Shown: piece by piece, positions 33,949-40,988 of the stretch
Numbering within the stretch: position 1 is the first letter of the stretch
Layout: each line of letters opens with the position of its first letter
From: Scandinavium hiltneri
GTDB lineage: Bacteria; Pseudomonadota; Gammaproteobacteria; Enterobacterales; Enterobacteriaceae
DNA length: 64,000 nucleotides
Assembly: GCF_024764835.1 (NCBI RefSeq)
Contig: NZ_JALIGE010000076.1
Span: forward strand, 806,001 to 870,000
Direction: 5' to 3'
Made by a program: the position numbers and the translations under genes
Notes under the pieces: generated by a model
What the model was told of the DNA's origin: nothing
Databases searched by the model: none
Seen by the model: only the letters and a program-made list of their open reading frames with translations

Positions 33949-34962
33949 TTATAAATTTGCCGCGCTGGATTGCCTTATTTTCAAGCGACCTGCGAGGGAT
34001 AAATGGGTGGCGGTATCTTCGGCATTACAGAGATATTCCACCGCCAGTCGCCCCAGTTCACCATAAGGCAGCTGAATACTTGTGAGTGGAGGGGTCATCT
34101 GTTCAGAGATTTTCTGATCGTCGTATCCCGCCACCAGTATCGCCTCCGGTACCTGCACGCCGTGCGTGGAAAGCGCCTGATAACAGCCAATCGCCAGCCA
34201 GTCGCTGGCGCAGAAAATCGCGTCTGGGCGTGACTCGAGCGCCAGCAGCGTAACCGTCGCCTGGTACGATTCGTTAAACTGCCAATTGGTCTGTTGTACC
34301 CATTCCGGCTGCGGCGCGATCCCCGCCTGCGCCAGTGCCGCCTGGTAACCGCCCAGACGCTGTCGGGTCGCCTCCATCCAGCTCTCGCCGGTGATATGCG
34401 CGATACGTTTTGCGCCCTGCTGAATCAAGTGACGCGTCATCTGAAACGCATTGGCGTAATCGTCCGGCACGAACGACGGCAGTAGCGGCGAATCCGGGTC
34501 ACGCTGATTGAGCAGCACAATCGGCAAACGGGTGCAGTCCTGGAAAGCGGTCATATCAACGATAGTGGTCACCGGCGAGGCAATGATCACGCCTAAGCAG
34601 TTGCGCTTTTCGAGCTGGCGAATGATGTTCAGCGCCAGCTCGTTATCGTCGCCATAGTCGTAGACGGTAAGCAGCACTTCGTTACGCCACGCCGCTTCCC
34701 GCGCCTGGCTGATGGCATCAACAAACGGATCGTAACTTTGCAGCGAACTTATCAGCAGCGCGATCTCTTCCTGATTGCGCGGGGAGTGAATGGCCGGCAG
34801 GCGGTCATAACCCAACTCGCCCGCTACCGCAATCACCCGCTGACGCGTCTCTTCACTCAGTTTGATATTCCGCGACTGGTTAAGCACCAGTGACACCGTG
34901 GCCTGTGAGACCCCGGCTGCGCGCGCGATATCGATCATGGTGACTTTATTTTTCCGTTTCAT
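33949..34962 (-). CDS. LacI-family transcriptional regulator
   Basis: 337 residues. N-terminal helix-turn-helix and hinge (MIDIARAAGVSQATVSLVLNQ, residues 9-29; ETRQRVIAVAGELGY), then a periplasmic-binding-like sensor core (IALLISSL, GVIIASP, HITGESWMEATRQRLGGY, IFCASDWLAIGCYQAL, VAGYDDQKISEQMTPPLTSIQLPYGELGRLAVEYL). It is divergent from the glycosidase-transporter operon and is its presumed repressor, responding to the sugar imported. A candidate operator TTAGCTAA occurs ahead of the glycosidase and again between the two target genes. Confidence 0.9.
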   Translation of the reverse strand: MKRKNKVTMIDIARAAGVSQATVSLVLNQSRNIKLSEETRQRVIAVAGELGYDRLPAIHSPRNQEEIALLISSLQSYDPFVDAISQAREAAWRNEVLLTVYDYGDDNELALNIIRQLEKRNCLGVIIASPVTTIVDMTAFQDCTRLPIVLLNQRDPDSPLLPSFVPDDYANAFQMTRHLIQQGAKRIAHITGESWMEATRQRLGGYQAALAQAGIAPQPEWVQQTNWQFNESYQATVTLLALESRPDAIFCASDWLAIGCYQALSTHGVQVPEAILVAGYDDQKISEQMTPPLTSIQLPYGELGRLAVEYLCNAEDTATHLSLAGRLKIRQSSAANL

Positions 34963-35164
34963 TATCCCTGCCCCTCGGCTAACAGAATCAACATCATACC
35001 TGCCCTCGTCTGATTTCGGCAGCGCCGTATGCGCTGCGTCACGTTTCTTCTCGCCACAGACCTCGGCTTTGTGACGCAGTTCGCTTTTTTATCACCCGCT
35101 ATTTGCTCATTCATACCGCAACTAATATTTATTAGCTAAACATTATCAGTCAATGGAGATAACG
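34963..35164 (+). promoter_or_regulatory. Divergent regulatory region with leader hairpin and candidate LacI operator
   Basis: Perfect arms CTGCGTCAC (35034-35042) and GTGACGCAG (35071-35079), followed on the plus strand by TTCGCTTTTTT, look like a Rho-independent terminator or attenuator ahead of the glycosidase gene. The palindrome TTAGCTAA (35132-35139), also found at 36274-36281 in this operon, is a candidate operator for the LacI-type protein. GGAG 5 nt before the ATG at 35165 sets the start. Confidence 0.45.
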
Positions 35165-36259
35165 ATGAAAGAGCAATGGAGTCAGGCACAGGCGCAGGCG
35201 TGGTACCAGCAACAGGGCTGGCTGTGCGGCTTTAACTACTTGCCGTCGAGCGCAGTGAACTGGACCGATATCTGGCAGAAAGAGACCTTTGACGCGCCGA
35301 CCATTGAGCGAGAACTCGGTTGGGCAGCGGAGGCAGGCTACAACTCGCTGCGCATCAATCTGCCGTTTATCGTCTGGGAGCACGACCGCGACGGGCTGAT
35401 AGCCCGCATCCATCACTTCCTGGAGATTGCCGACAGCCACGGTTTTAGCACCATGCTGACGCTAATGGACGACTGCGGCTTCTCGGGTGACGAACCGTAT
35501 CTCGGCCCGCAAAAAGCCGCGATCCCAGGCAAACACAACAGCCAGGCAGCCGCCAGCCCGGGCCGGGCGAAAGTTTGCGATCGCGACGAGTGGCCACAGA
35601 TTGAACGTTATGTGCGCGACATCGTACGCGAATTCAAGCGCGATAAACGCGTGCTGTTATGGGACCTCTATAACGAACCGGGTAACCGCGGGATCTTCGC
35701 CACCGGTACCGTAGAAGTGCAGTACGACGAAAAGCTGGAAAGCTACGCACAAGAACTGATGCAACGCGCGTTCGAATGGGCTCGCGATGAAGACCCTCAA
35801 CAACCGCTGACGGTTTGCGCCTGGCGTCTGCCGCTTCACGCTGAAACGCAAAGTGAGCATTTCTATCAGCATCCGTTGGATCAAGCCGCACTGGCGCTCT
35901 CCGACGTGGTCAGCTTCCATGCCTACACCAACACCGCACGAATGGTGGCCATCATTCACCAACTCGAGCAGTTGGGCCGCCCTATCTTCTGCACCGAGTG
36001 GCTGGCGCGCCATGTTGGCAGCACCATCGAAGAACAGCTCCCGCTGATGCACGCCGCCAACGTCGCACCGTATCAATGGGGCCTGGTGCGCGGCAAAACC
36101 CAGACCTGGCTGCCGTGGCCGGTGGTGATGACCAGTTCACCTGACTATTGCCGCCTGTGGTTCCACGACGTGTTTGAAGAGAACGGCATTCCGTTCTCAA
36201 AAACAGAGATAGATCTGGTGCGTAAACTGAGCAAAATCGGCTTGCACCCTACCCGTTAA
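35165..36259 (+). CDS. Cytoplasmic glycoside hydrolase (clan GH-A, cellulase-like fold)
   Basis: 364 residues from the ATG at 35165, chosen for GGAG at proper spacing; an ATG four codons upstream lacks one. No signal peptide. A TIM-barrel enzyme of clan GH-A type: GFNYLPSSAVNW at strand 1, YNSLRINLPFIVWEHD, LLWDLYNEPGN (acid/base Glu following Asn, near residue 164), VSFHAYTN, and FCTEWLARH (nucleophile Glu near residue 276). The double displacement Glu pair supports a retaining beta-glycosidase. The substrate is probably a short beta-linked oligosaccharide brought in by the GPH transporter encoded next. The exact GH family (GH5-like or a related one) is not decided here. Confidence 0.8.
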   Translation: MKEQWSQAQAQAWYQQQGWLCGFNYLPSSAVNWTDIWQKETFDAPTIERELGWAAEAGYNSLRINLPFIVWEHDRDGLIARIHHFLEIADSHGFSTMLTLMDDCGFSGDEPYLGPQKAAIPGKHNSQAAASPGRAKVCDRDEWPQIERYVRDIVREFKRDKRVLLWDLYNEPGNRGIFATGTVEVQYDEKLESYAQELMQRAFEWARDEDPQQPLTVCAWRLPLHAETQSEHFYQHPLDQAALALSDVVSFHAYTNTARMVAIIHQLEQLGRPIFCTEWLARHVGSTIEEQLPLMHAANVAPYQWGLVRGKTQTWLPWPVVMTSSPDYCRLWFHDVFEENGIPFSKTEIDLVRKLSKIGLHPTR

Positions 36260-36281
36260 TAACACGAATAATGTTAGCTAA

Positions 36282-36301
36282 CCCGGTGGTTCGCCACCGG
36301 G
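36282..36301 (+). other. UUCG-tetraloop hairpin between glycosidase and transporter genes
   Basis: Perfect 8-bp stem CCCGGTGG/CCACCGGG with a TTCG loop, no T-run, 16 nt before the transporter start. Very stable; likely an mRNA processing or stability element setting the ratio of enzyme to transporter. TTAGCTAA at 36274-36281 abuts it. Confidence 0.6.
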
Positions 36302-36317
36302 ACGAAAGGTACGCACT

Positions 36318-37712
36318 ATGGCAATTACAATGAAAATACCGTCACGCGAGTTGTGGTCCTATTTTGGCTATGGTTTAGGTCAGTGTTTTAGCTTTGGTTT
36401 AGTGGGTTCGTTTATTAACTATTTTTATACCGACGTGCTGGGCATTTCCGCCCTCGCCGCCAGTACCATTTTCCTTATCGCCCGCGCCTGGGATGCTATC
36501 CACGACCCGCTGTTTGCTAGCTTCATGGATACCATCAACAGTCGCTTCGGCAAGTTCCGTCACTTTATGCTGATTGCGCCGCTGCTGATAACCGGCGTCA
36601 CCCTGCTGTCGTTCTATAAAATAGAAGCCGACACCACCACCAAAATTCTCTACGCCGGCGTGACCTATATTTTGTGGGGCACCCTGTACGCGATTTCCGA
36701 TATTCCGTTCTGGTCGATGTCGTCGGTGATGACCAACGACTCCGTCCAGCGCACGCGTGCAGTGACGGCCGCGATGCTCGGCGTCAATGCCGGTATCGCC
36801 TGTGCCAATATCTTCTTCCCGAAACTGGCGGCCTTCTTCGCGCAATACAGCAACGACAAAGGCTACTTTATGGCGGCGCTGGTAATGATGCTGGTTGGCC
36901 TGCCGCTGATGCTCAACGGTTTTATGCAGATTAAGGAGCGCGTGCCGCCGAGCCCGGATAAAGTCACCATGCGCGACACCTTCCGCAACTTACGCCAGAA
37001 CAAGCCGCTGTTTATTATTCTGCTGTCGTTCTTTTTCTGCGTGTTCCATAACGTCGCCAACGGCATTTATATCTACTTCTTTATTTACAACATGCACGAT
37101 GCCAGCCTGCAAATGATTATCGGTGTGATGGGCATTGCGGCGGCGGTTATTTGCCTGGTTGCCCCAATGCTGACGCGTAAAATGCAGAAGCGGAAGCTGT
37201 TTATGATCCTCTGCGGGCTGGATGTCGCGGTACGCGTAGTGATGTGGTTCGCGGGATATCAACACACCGCCGTTCTGTTCCTGCTACTGGGGCTGAGCAC
37301 TATCTTTGTCATGATGACCAATCTCCTGACCTCCTCGATGATTGCCGACACCATTGAGTATGCCGAATACCACACCCATAAACGTTGCGCGGCGATTACC
37401 TTTTCCGGGCAGACGTTCACCGGGAAAATGTCGGTGGCGGTTGGCGGCGGTCTGATAGGGGTTTTCCTGACCATGATTGGCTATGTGCCGCAGGCGCAAA
37501 GCCAGAGTGATGCGGTGCTGAACGGCTTATTCTTTGGGATTTGCCTGCTGCCTGCCATCGGTTCAGTGATTCGTCTGGGCTTTATGTCGCGCTATACCTT
37601 TACCGAGGATAAGCACGCGGAGATTTGTCGCTTGTTGGCAGAACGACGCCATGCGCGTGAGGATGAAGCGGAAAAACCGGCGATGGACCCACGCCCGATT
37701 TCAGCGAATTGA
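36318..37712 (+). CDS. GPH-family sugar transporter (MFS, melibiose-carrier type)
   Basis: 464 residues, 12 transmembrane helices. Typical GPH features: GYGLGQCFSFGLVGSFINYFYTDVLGIS at the N-terminus, ARAWDAIHDPLFASFMDTINSRFGKFRHFML (cation-binding helix 2 and the loop after it), and IADTIEYAEYHTHKRCAAITFSG in helix 10. Cation-coupled uptake of glycosides, feeding the cytoplasmic glycosidase encoded upstream. AAGG lies about 10 nt before the ATG. Closest named relatives are YicJ/XynB-type transporters; a symbol is not assigned. Confidence 0.9.
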   Translation: MAITMKIPSRELWSYFGYGLGQCFSFGLVGSFINYFYTDVLGISALAASTIFLIARAWDAIHDPLFASFMDTINSRFGKFRHFMLIAPLLITGVTLLSFYKIEADTTTKILYAGVTYILWGTLYAISDIPFWSMSSVMTNDSVQRTRAVTAAMLGVNAGIACANIFFPKLAAFFAQYSNDKGYFMAALVMMLVGLPLMLNGFMQIKERVPPSPDKVTMRDTFRNLRQNKPLFIILLSFFFCVFHNVANGIYIYFFIYNMHDASLQMIIGVMGIAAAVICLVAPMLTRKMQKRKLFMILCGLDVAVRVVMWFAGYQHTAVLFLLLGLSTIFVMMTNLLTSSMIADTIEYAEYHTHKRCAAITFSGQTFTGKMSVAVGGGLIGVFLTMIGYVPQAQSQSDAVLNGLFFGICLLPAIGSVIRLGFMSRYTFTEDKHAEICRLLAERRHAREDEAEKPAMDPRPISAN

Positions 37713-37721
37713 CTTGAGTAA

Positions 37722-37750
37722 ATGCCCGGCGGCGCAGGCTTGCCGGGCCT
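37722..37750 (+). repeat. REP sequence, left half of a BIME interrupted by the IS
   Basis: ATGCCCGGCGGCGCAGGCTT followed by GCCGGGCCT, a standard enterobacterial REP palindrome. Its inverted partner is at 38968-39000. The IS110 element starts right after the CT at 37749-37750. Confidence 0.85.
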
Positions 37751-37945
37751 TGTATTATCTTTTCTGTGCAAAGAGAACCGGCCAGTTCTTTTTGCCAGGC
37801 AGTCCGGATGCCGTGCCGGGCCTTAGATCCCAGAATCTGTGTCGTAGATAATTTGCACCGGACTGCCCTTCTCCACATCTGATAAACCGAACAGTATCAT
37901 GGACCGGGTCACCCGGTACCCCGCATTCGCAAGGATGGTTATACG
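37751..37945 (+). ncRNA. Predicted bridge RNA of the IS110 element
   Basis: Non-coding stretch between the left end and the transposase start, the place where IS110-type bridge RNAs are encoded. First loop: TGCCGGGCCT at 37814-37823 is identical to the left target flank 37741-37750, and GTAG at 37844-37847 is complementary to the target CTAC (core CT plus right flank). Second loop: ACAGTATC at 37891-37898 is identical to the right end of the element, and ATACG at 37941-37945 pairs with TGTAT of the left end (one G-T). This matches the target-binding and donor-binding loops known from IS621. The exact RNA ends are not determined. Confidence 0.75.
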
Positions 37946-38932
37946 ATGGAAAACACACTTCACTTCATCGGCATTGATGTTGCCAAAGCCAAACTCGATG
38001 TCGATATGTTGCGTCCTGATGGCCGTCACCGCAGCAAGAAATTCGCTAACACGCCCAAAGGTCATGATGAACTGATCAGCTGGCTGCATCAGCACCTGGT
38101 CATGCATGCCCACATCTGTATGGAAGCCACCGGGACGTACATGGAAGATGTCGCCGCGCATCTCAGTGATGCGGGGTATCAGGTCTCCATTATCAATCCG
38201 CTGCTCAGTAAAGCTTTTATCCAGAGTCAGGGGATACGGAGCAAAACGGATGCGGTGGATGCCCGTCAGCTGGCGTATTTTTGCCGGGAAAAACGCCCGG
38301 TGATATGGGAAGCCCCGCATCCGCTGGAGCGGGCCCTGCGGGCGCTGGTGTTGCGCCATCAGGCGCTGACGGAGATGCACGTTCAGGAGCAAAACCGTCG
38401 GGAAAGTGCCCGGGACGTTCAGCTGCCGAGTATCGATATGCATCTGCTGTGGCTGGAGACGGAGCTGAAGCGCATTGAAAAACAGATAAAGGACCTGACG
38501 GACAATGACCCGGATATGAAACACCGGCGTAAGCTGCTGGACAGTATCCCGGGCATCGGGCCGAAGACGTCGGCGGTGCTGCTGGCTTATGCAGGACTGA
38601 CACAGCGGTTCAGGGAAGCGAGGCAGTTCGCGGCGTTCGCGGGGCTGACGCCGAAGCAACATGAATCCGGGAGCAGTATCCGGCGGGTGAGCCGGATGAG
38701 CAAAATGGGGCACGTGTCACTGAGACGGGCGCTGTACATGCCGGCGATGGTGACGCTGTACAAAACGGAATGGGGCCGGGTGTTCAGGGAAAGGCTGGAA
38801 AAGAACGGGAAGAGCGCGAAGTTGATAATCGGGGCAATGATGCGAAAGCTGGCGCAGGTAGCGTATGGCGTCCTGAAATCAGGACGCCCGTTCGATGCCA
38901 CACAACACATGGAAAATGCTTGCATGGCATAA
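37946..38932 (+). CDS. IS110-family transposase (DEDD recombinase), IS621-like
   Basis: 328 residues. N-terminal RuvC-like DEDD domain (FIGIDVAKAKLDVDML with the first Asp; MEATGTYMEDVAAHL with Glu; SKTDAVDARQLA with the Asp pair near residues 97-102), a coiled-coil linker, and the C-terminal domain with helix-hairpin-helix SIPGIGPKTSAVLLAY, FAAFAGLTPKQHESGSS (with the catalytic serine region) and GHVSLRRALYMPAM. The frame is complete. The TAA shares its last base with the first base of the ACAGTATCT right end. Length and sequence are close to IS621 as I remember it. Confidence 0.93.
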   Translation: MENTLHFIGIDVAKAKLDVDMLRPDGRHRSKKFANTPKGHDELISWLHQHLVMHAHICMEATGTYMEDVAAHLSDAGYQVSIINPLLSKAFIQSQGIRSKTDAVDARQLAYFCREKRPVIWEAPHPLERALRALVLRHQALTEMHVQEQNRRESARDVQLPSIDMHLLWLETELKRIEKQIKDLTDNDPDMKHRRKLLDSIPGIGPKTSAVLLAYAGLTQRFREARQFAAFAGLTPKQHESGSSIRRVSRMSKMGHVSLRRALYMPAMVTLYKTEWGRVFRERLEKNGKSAKLIIGAMMRKLAQVAYGVLKSGRPFDATQHMENACMA

Positions 38933-38967
38933 CAGTATCTACAAGGACGCGTTGTGAATCGCTTTAT

Positions 38968-39000
38968 GTAGGCCCGCGCAAGCAGAGCGCCGCCGGGCAT
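38968..39000 (-). repeat. REP sequence, right half of the interrupted BIME
   Basis: GTAGGCCCGCGCAAGCAGAG followed by CGCCGCCGGGCAT, an inverted REP relative to 37722-37750. The two would form a normal BIME between the transporter gene and roxA once the IS is removed. Confidence 0.8.
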
Positions 39001-39006
39001 GGAAAC

Positions 39007-40128
39007 TTACTCTTCGAAGTACCAATAACCCTGATTGATAAACGCTGTCAGCTCGGCGATAAACGCCGGGTTTTGCAGCGCATCGCCCAGTTCCTGCTGA
39101 CCGAGTTCGGTGAAACGGCACAGCGCGTCGGCGGCTTTGGTGTCTACCGTCTTCCAGCCTTCACTGTTGAGGAAGAATCTGTCACCGATGTTCAGCACGC
39201 GCAGACCGCTCAGACGAACCAGCGTTTCGCCGCCCGTCAGCGCATCCCGCACTTCTTCTTCCGCATACGGCGGTTCTGCCGGGGCGATATCCAGTTCGTG
39301 GCGCGGCGTAGAAGCGAAGCGGCCAAACCACTGGGCGAAGTCTTCCGGCTGGCTGATAACGTCGATCATCATGTTACGCAGGCGCTCAAGCTCATGCGCT
39401 TCAACCTTGCCCGGATGCTCGCGTACGGTCAGTTCCGGGTCGCCGTAGTGCGCGCCACCCAGATCGTTTTCCAGTGCGTAATCGGCAAAGCTGCTGATCA
39501 GGTCGCGACCGTTTGGCCCACGGAAGCCCACGGAGTAGTTCAGCGTGTTTTCAAAAGTGTAACCGTCGTGCGGGAATCCAGGTGGGATATACAGAATATC
39601 GCCCGGCTCCATTTCAACATCGATAATCGGTTCAAACGGATCGACGTGCAGCAGTGCCGGATGCGGGCAGAACTGACGCATTGGGATAGCATCACCCACG
39701 CGCCAGCGACGGCGGCCCATACCCTGAATGATAAAGACATCGTAGTTATCGATGTGCGGGCCAACGCCACCGCCCGGCACTGAGAAGGAGATCATCAGGT
39801 CGTCCAGACGCCAGTCCGGCAGTACGCGGAATGGACGCACCAGCTCCGCCGACGGCGCATGCCAGTGGTTGACGGCCTGTGCCAGCAGCGACCAGCCGGT
39901 TTCGCCCAGACCGTCGAAATCCTCGAATGGACCATGGCTGGCGTCCCATTGTCCGTCAGTTTGACGGACCAGACGGCTGTCCACTTCCGGCTCCATTGCA
40001 AGGCCTGCCAGCTCATCTGGCGTGATCGTGTCAACAAAGTTTGGGAAGGCATTTTTCAACACAACGGGCTGTTTTTGCCAATATTTCTCTAAAAACTCGG
40101 GCCAGTTAAGGTTCAGTTGGTTAACCAT
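39007..40128 (-). CDS. roxA: Ribosomal protein L16 arginine 3-hydroxylase (JmjC oxygenase)
   Basis: 373 residues starting MVNQLNLNWPEF; the open frame runs 35 codons further upstream but that part is not conserved. A 2-oxoglutarate/Fe(II) oxygenase that hydroxylates an arginine of ribosomal protein L16. JmjC core: GPHIDNYDVFIIQGMGRRRW (Fe ligands His and Asp near residues 125-127), VEMEPGDILYIPPGFPHDGYT (third ligand His near 187), then the dimerisation and winged-helix regions. Length equals E. coli YcfD/RoxA. In E. coli roxA lies beside phoPQ; here its upstream neighbour is a DUF1090 gene, so the locus is rearranged. Confidence 0.95.
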   Translation of the reverse strand: MVNQLNLNWPEFLEKYWQKQPVVLKNAFPNFVDTITPDELAGLAMEPEVDSRLVRQTDGQWDASHGPFEDFDGLGETGWSLLAQAVNHWHAPSAELVRPFRVLPDWRLDDLMISFSVPGGGVGPHIDNYDVFIIQGMGRRRWRVGDAIPMRQFCPHPALLHVDPFEPIIDVEMEPGDILYIPPGFPHDGYTFENTLNYSVGFRGPNGRDLISSFADYALENDLGGAHYGDPELTVREHPGKVEAHELERLRNMMIDVISQPEDFAQWFGRFASTPRHELDIAPAEPPYAEEEVRDALTGGETLVRLSGLRVLNIGDRFFLNSEGWKTVDTKAADALCRFTELGQQELGDALQNPAFIAELTAFINQGYWYFEE

Positions 40129-40312
40129 ACAATCACACCAGTAAGAGGATAAACGGCGGTGATTATGCGAGAAGTGGCCAGAGGCGACCTTGTTGAGGGT
40201 CAAGGGTTGGCGAAAAAATGAATCATCCCGCATTTTATTGGGGGATTTAAGAAATTATTAAGAACTGTCGGTTAAGATAATCCTTACGTTACTGAACACG
40301 GAGTGTAAAACC

Positions 40313-40711
40313 ATGACGTTCGCTGCTATCCCCCGGAAAACAACCGTTGCCCTGCTTTTGCTGGCACTGCCTGCCACCTCTGCCCTTGCCCAGTCAAACC
40401 TCACCGGCTGCGCGGCGAAGAAGGACGACATCCAACAGCAAATCGACTACGCCAAGGCACATAACAATAGCTACCGCATCGCCGGACTTGAAAAAGCGTT
40501 GTCAGAAGTGAGTGCCAACTGTACCGACGCGTCACTGCGTGCAGACCGTGAAGCCGACGTGCGTAAAAAAGAGCAAAAAGTCGCCGAGCGTGAGCAGGAA
40601 TTGAGTGAGGCAAAAGCAACAGGCCGCACGGATAAGATCCAGAAAAAGCAGGAAAAACTGGATGACGCGAAAGAAGAATTAGCCGACGCGAAAACCGAAC
40701 TGAATAAATAA
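40313..40711 (+). CDS. DUF1090 periplasmic protein (YqjC-like)
   Basis: 132 residues. A signal peptide ends at about residue 26 (SALA-Q). The mature part is a single long charged helix/coiled coil: CAAKKDDIQQQIDYAKAHNN, conserved in DUF1090, then LRADREADVRKKEQKVAERE and Lys/Glu/Ala-rich heptads to the end. Two cysteines (Cys33, Cys56) may form a disulfide. The ATG has GGAG 9 nt upstream. Function unknown. A clear terminator follows at 40717. Confidence 0.85.
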   Translation: MTFAAIPRKTTVALLLLALPATSALAQSNLTGCAAKKDDIQQQIDYAKAHNNSYRIAGLEKALSEVSANCTDASLRADREADVRKKEQKVAEREQELSEAKATGRTDKIQKKQEKLDDAKEELADAKTELNK

Positions 40712-40716
40712 TGAAT

Positions 40717-40740
40717 CCGCCTCCGGGCGGTTTTATTTTG
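40717..40740 (+). terminator. Intrinsic terminator of the DUF1090 gene
   Basis: Stem CCGCC/GGCGG with a TCCG loop (CCGCCTCCGGGCGG), followed directly by TTTTATTTTG. It separates the DUF1090 gene from the diguanylate cyclase-pga operon. The next 248 nt (40741-40988) hold the presumed promoter of that operon; no clear motif was recognised there. Confidence 0.85.
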
Positions 40741-40988
40741 TTGTCATTCCATCAAAAAATAAGACACTTCCCGGCCCTGAGATTTAATTATAAACAACTC
40801 CATTCTCAGCCACCTCTCCATCCATTATATAATCATCGGATAGTCTTTATATTAAACGATGTACTGTCAGCGCCGCTGTTTTATCCAGCCTGACACCATT
40901 GAACCCTTTCTGAATACTCTCTCAGTGGCAATCTTTATTGTTTATGCAATGCGTTGATTTCCGCTTTCATTTCCAGGCAAACGCACGC

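Larger units (their letters stand above)
37751..38940 (+). mobile_element. IS110-family insertion sequence, IS621-like, inserted in a REP
   Basis: About 1,190 bp with no terminal inverted repeats, as usual for IS110. The left end reads CTTGTAT (37749-37755) and the right end ACAGTATCT (38932-38940), so a circular junction would read ACAGTATCTTGTAT. Each end shares a CT dinucleotide core. Removing the element restores GCCGGGCCTACAAGG, the REP spacer region. It contains a transposase gene and a 195-nt 5' non-coding region with guide-like loops. Confidence 0.85.

Noticed and set aside
38770..39783. 337-codon plus-strand frame spanning the IS right end and roxA
   Set aside because: It crosses the IS boundary and runs antisense to roxA, whose JmjC motifs are clear.
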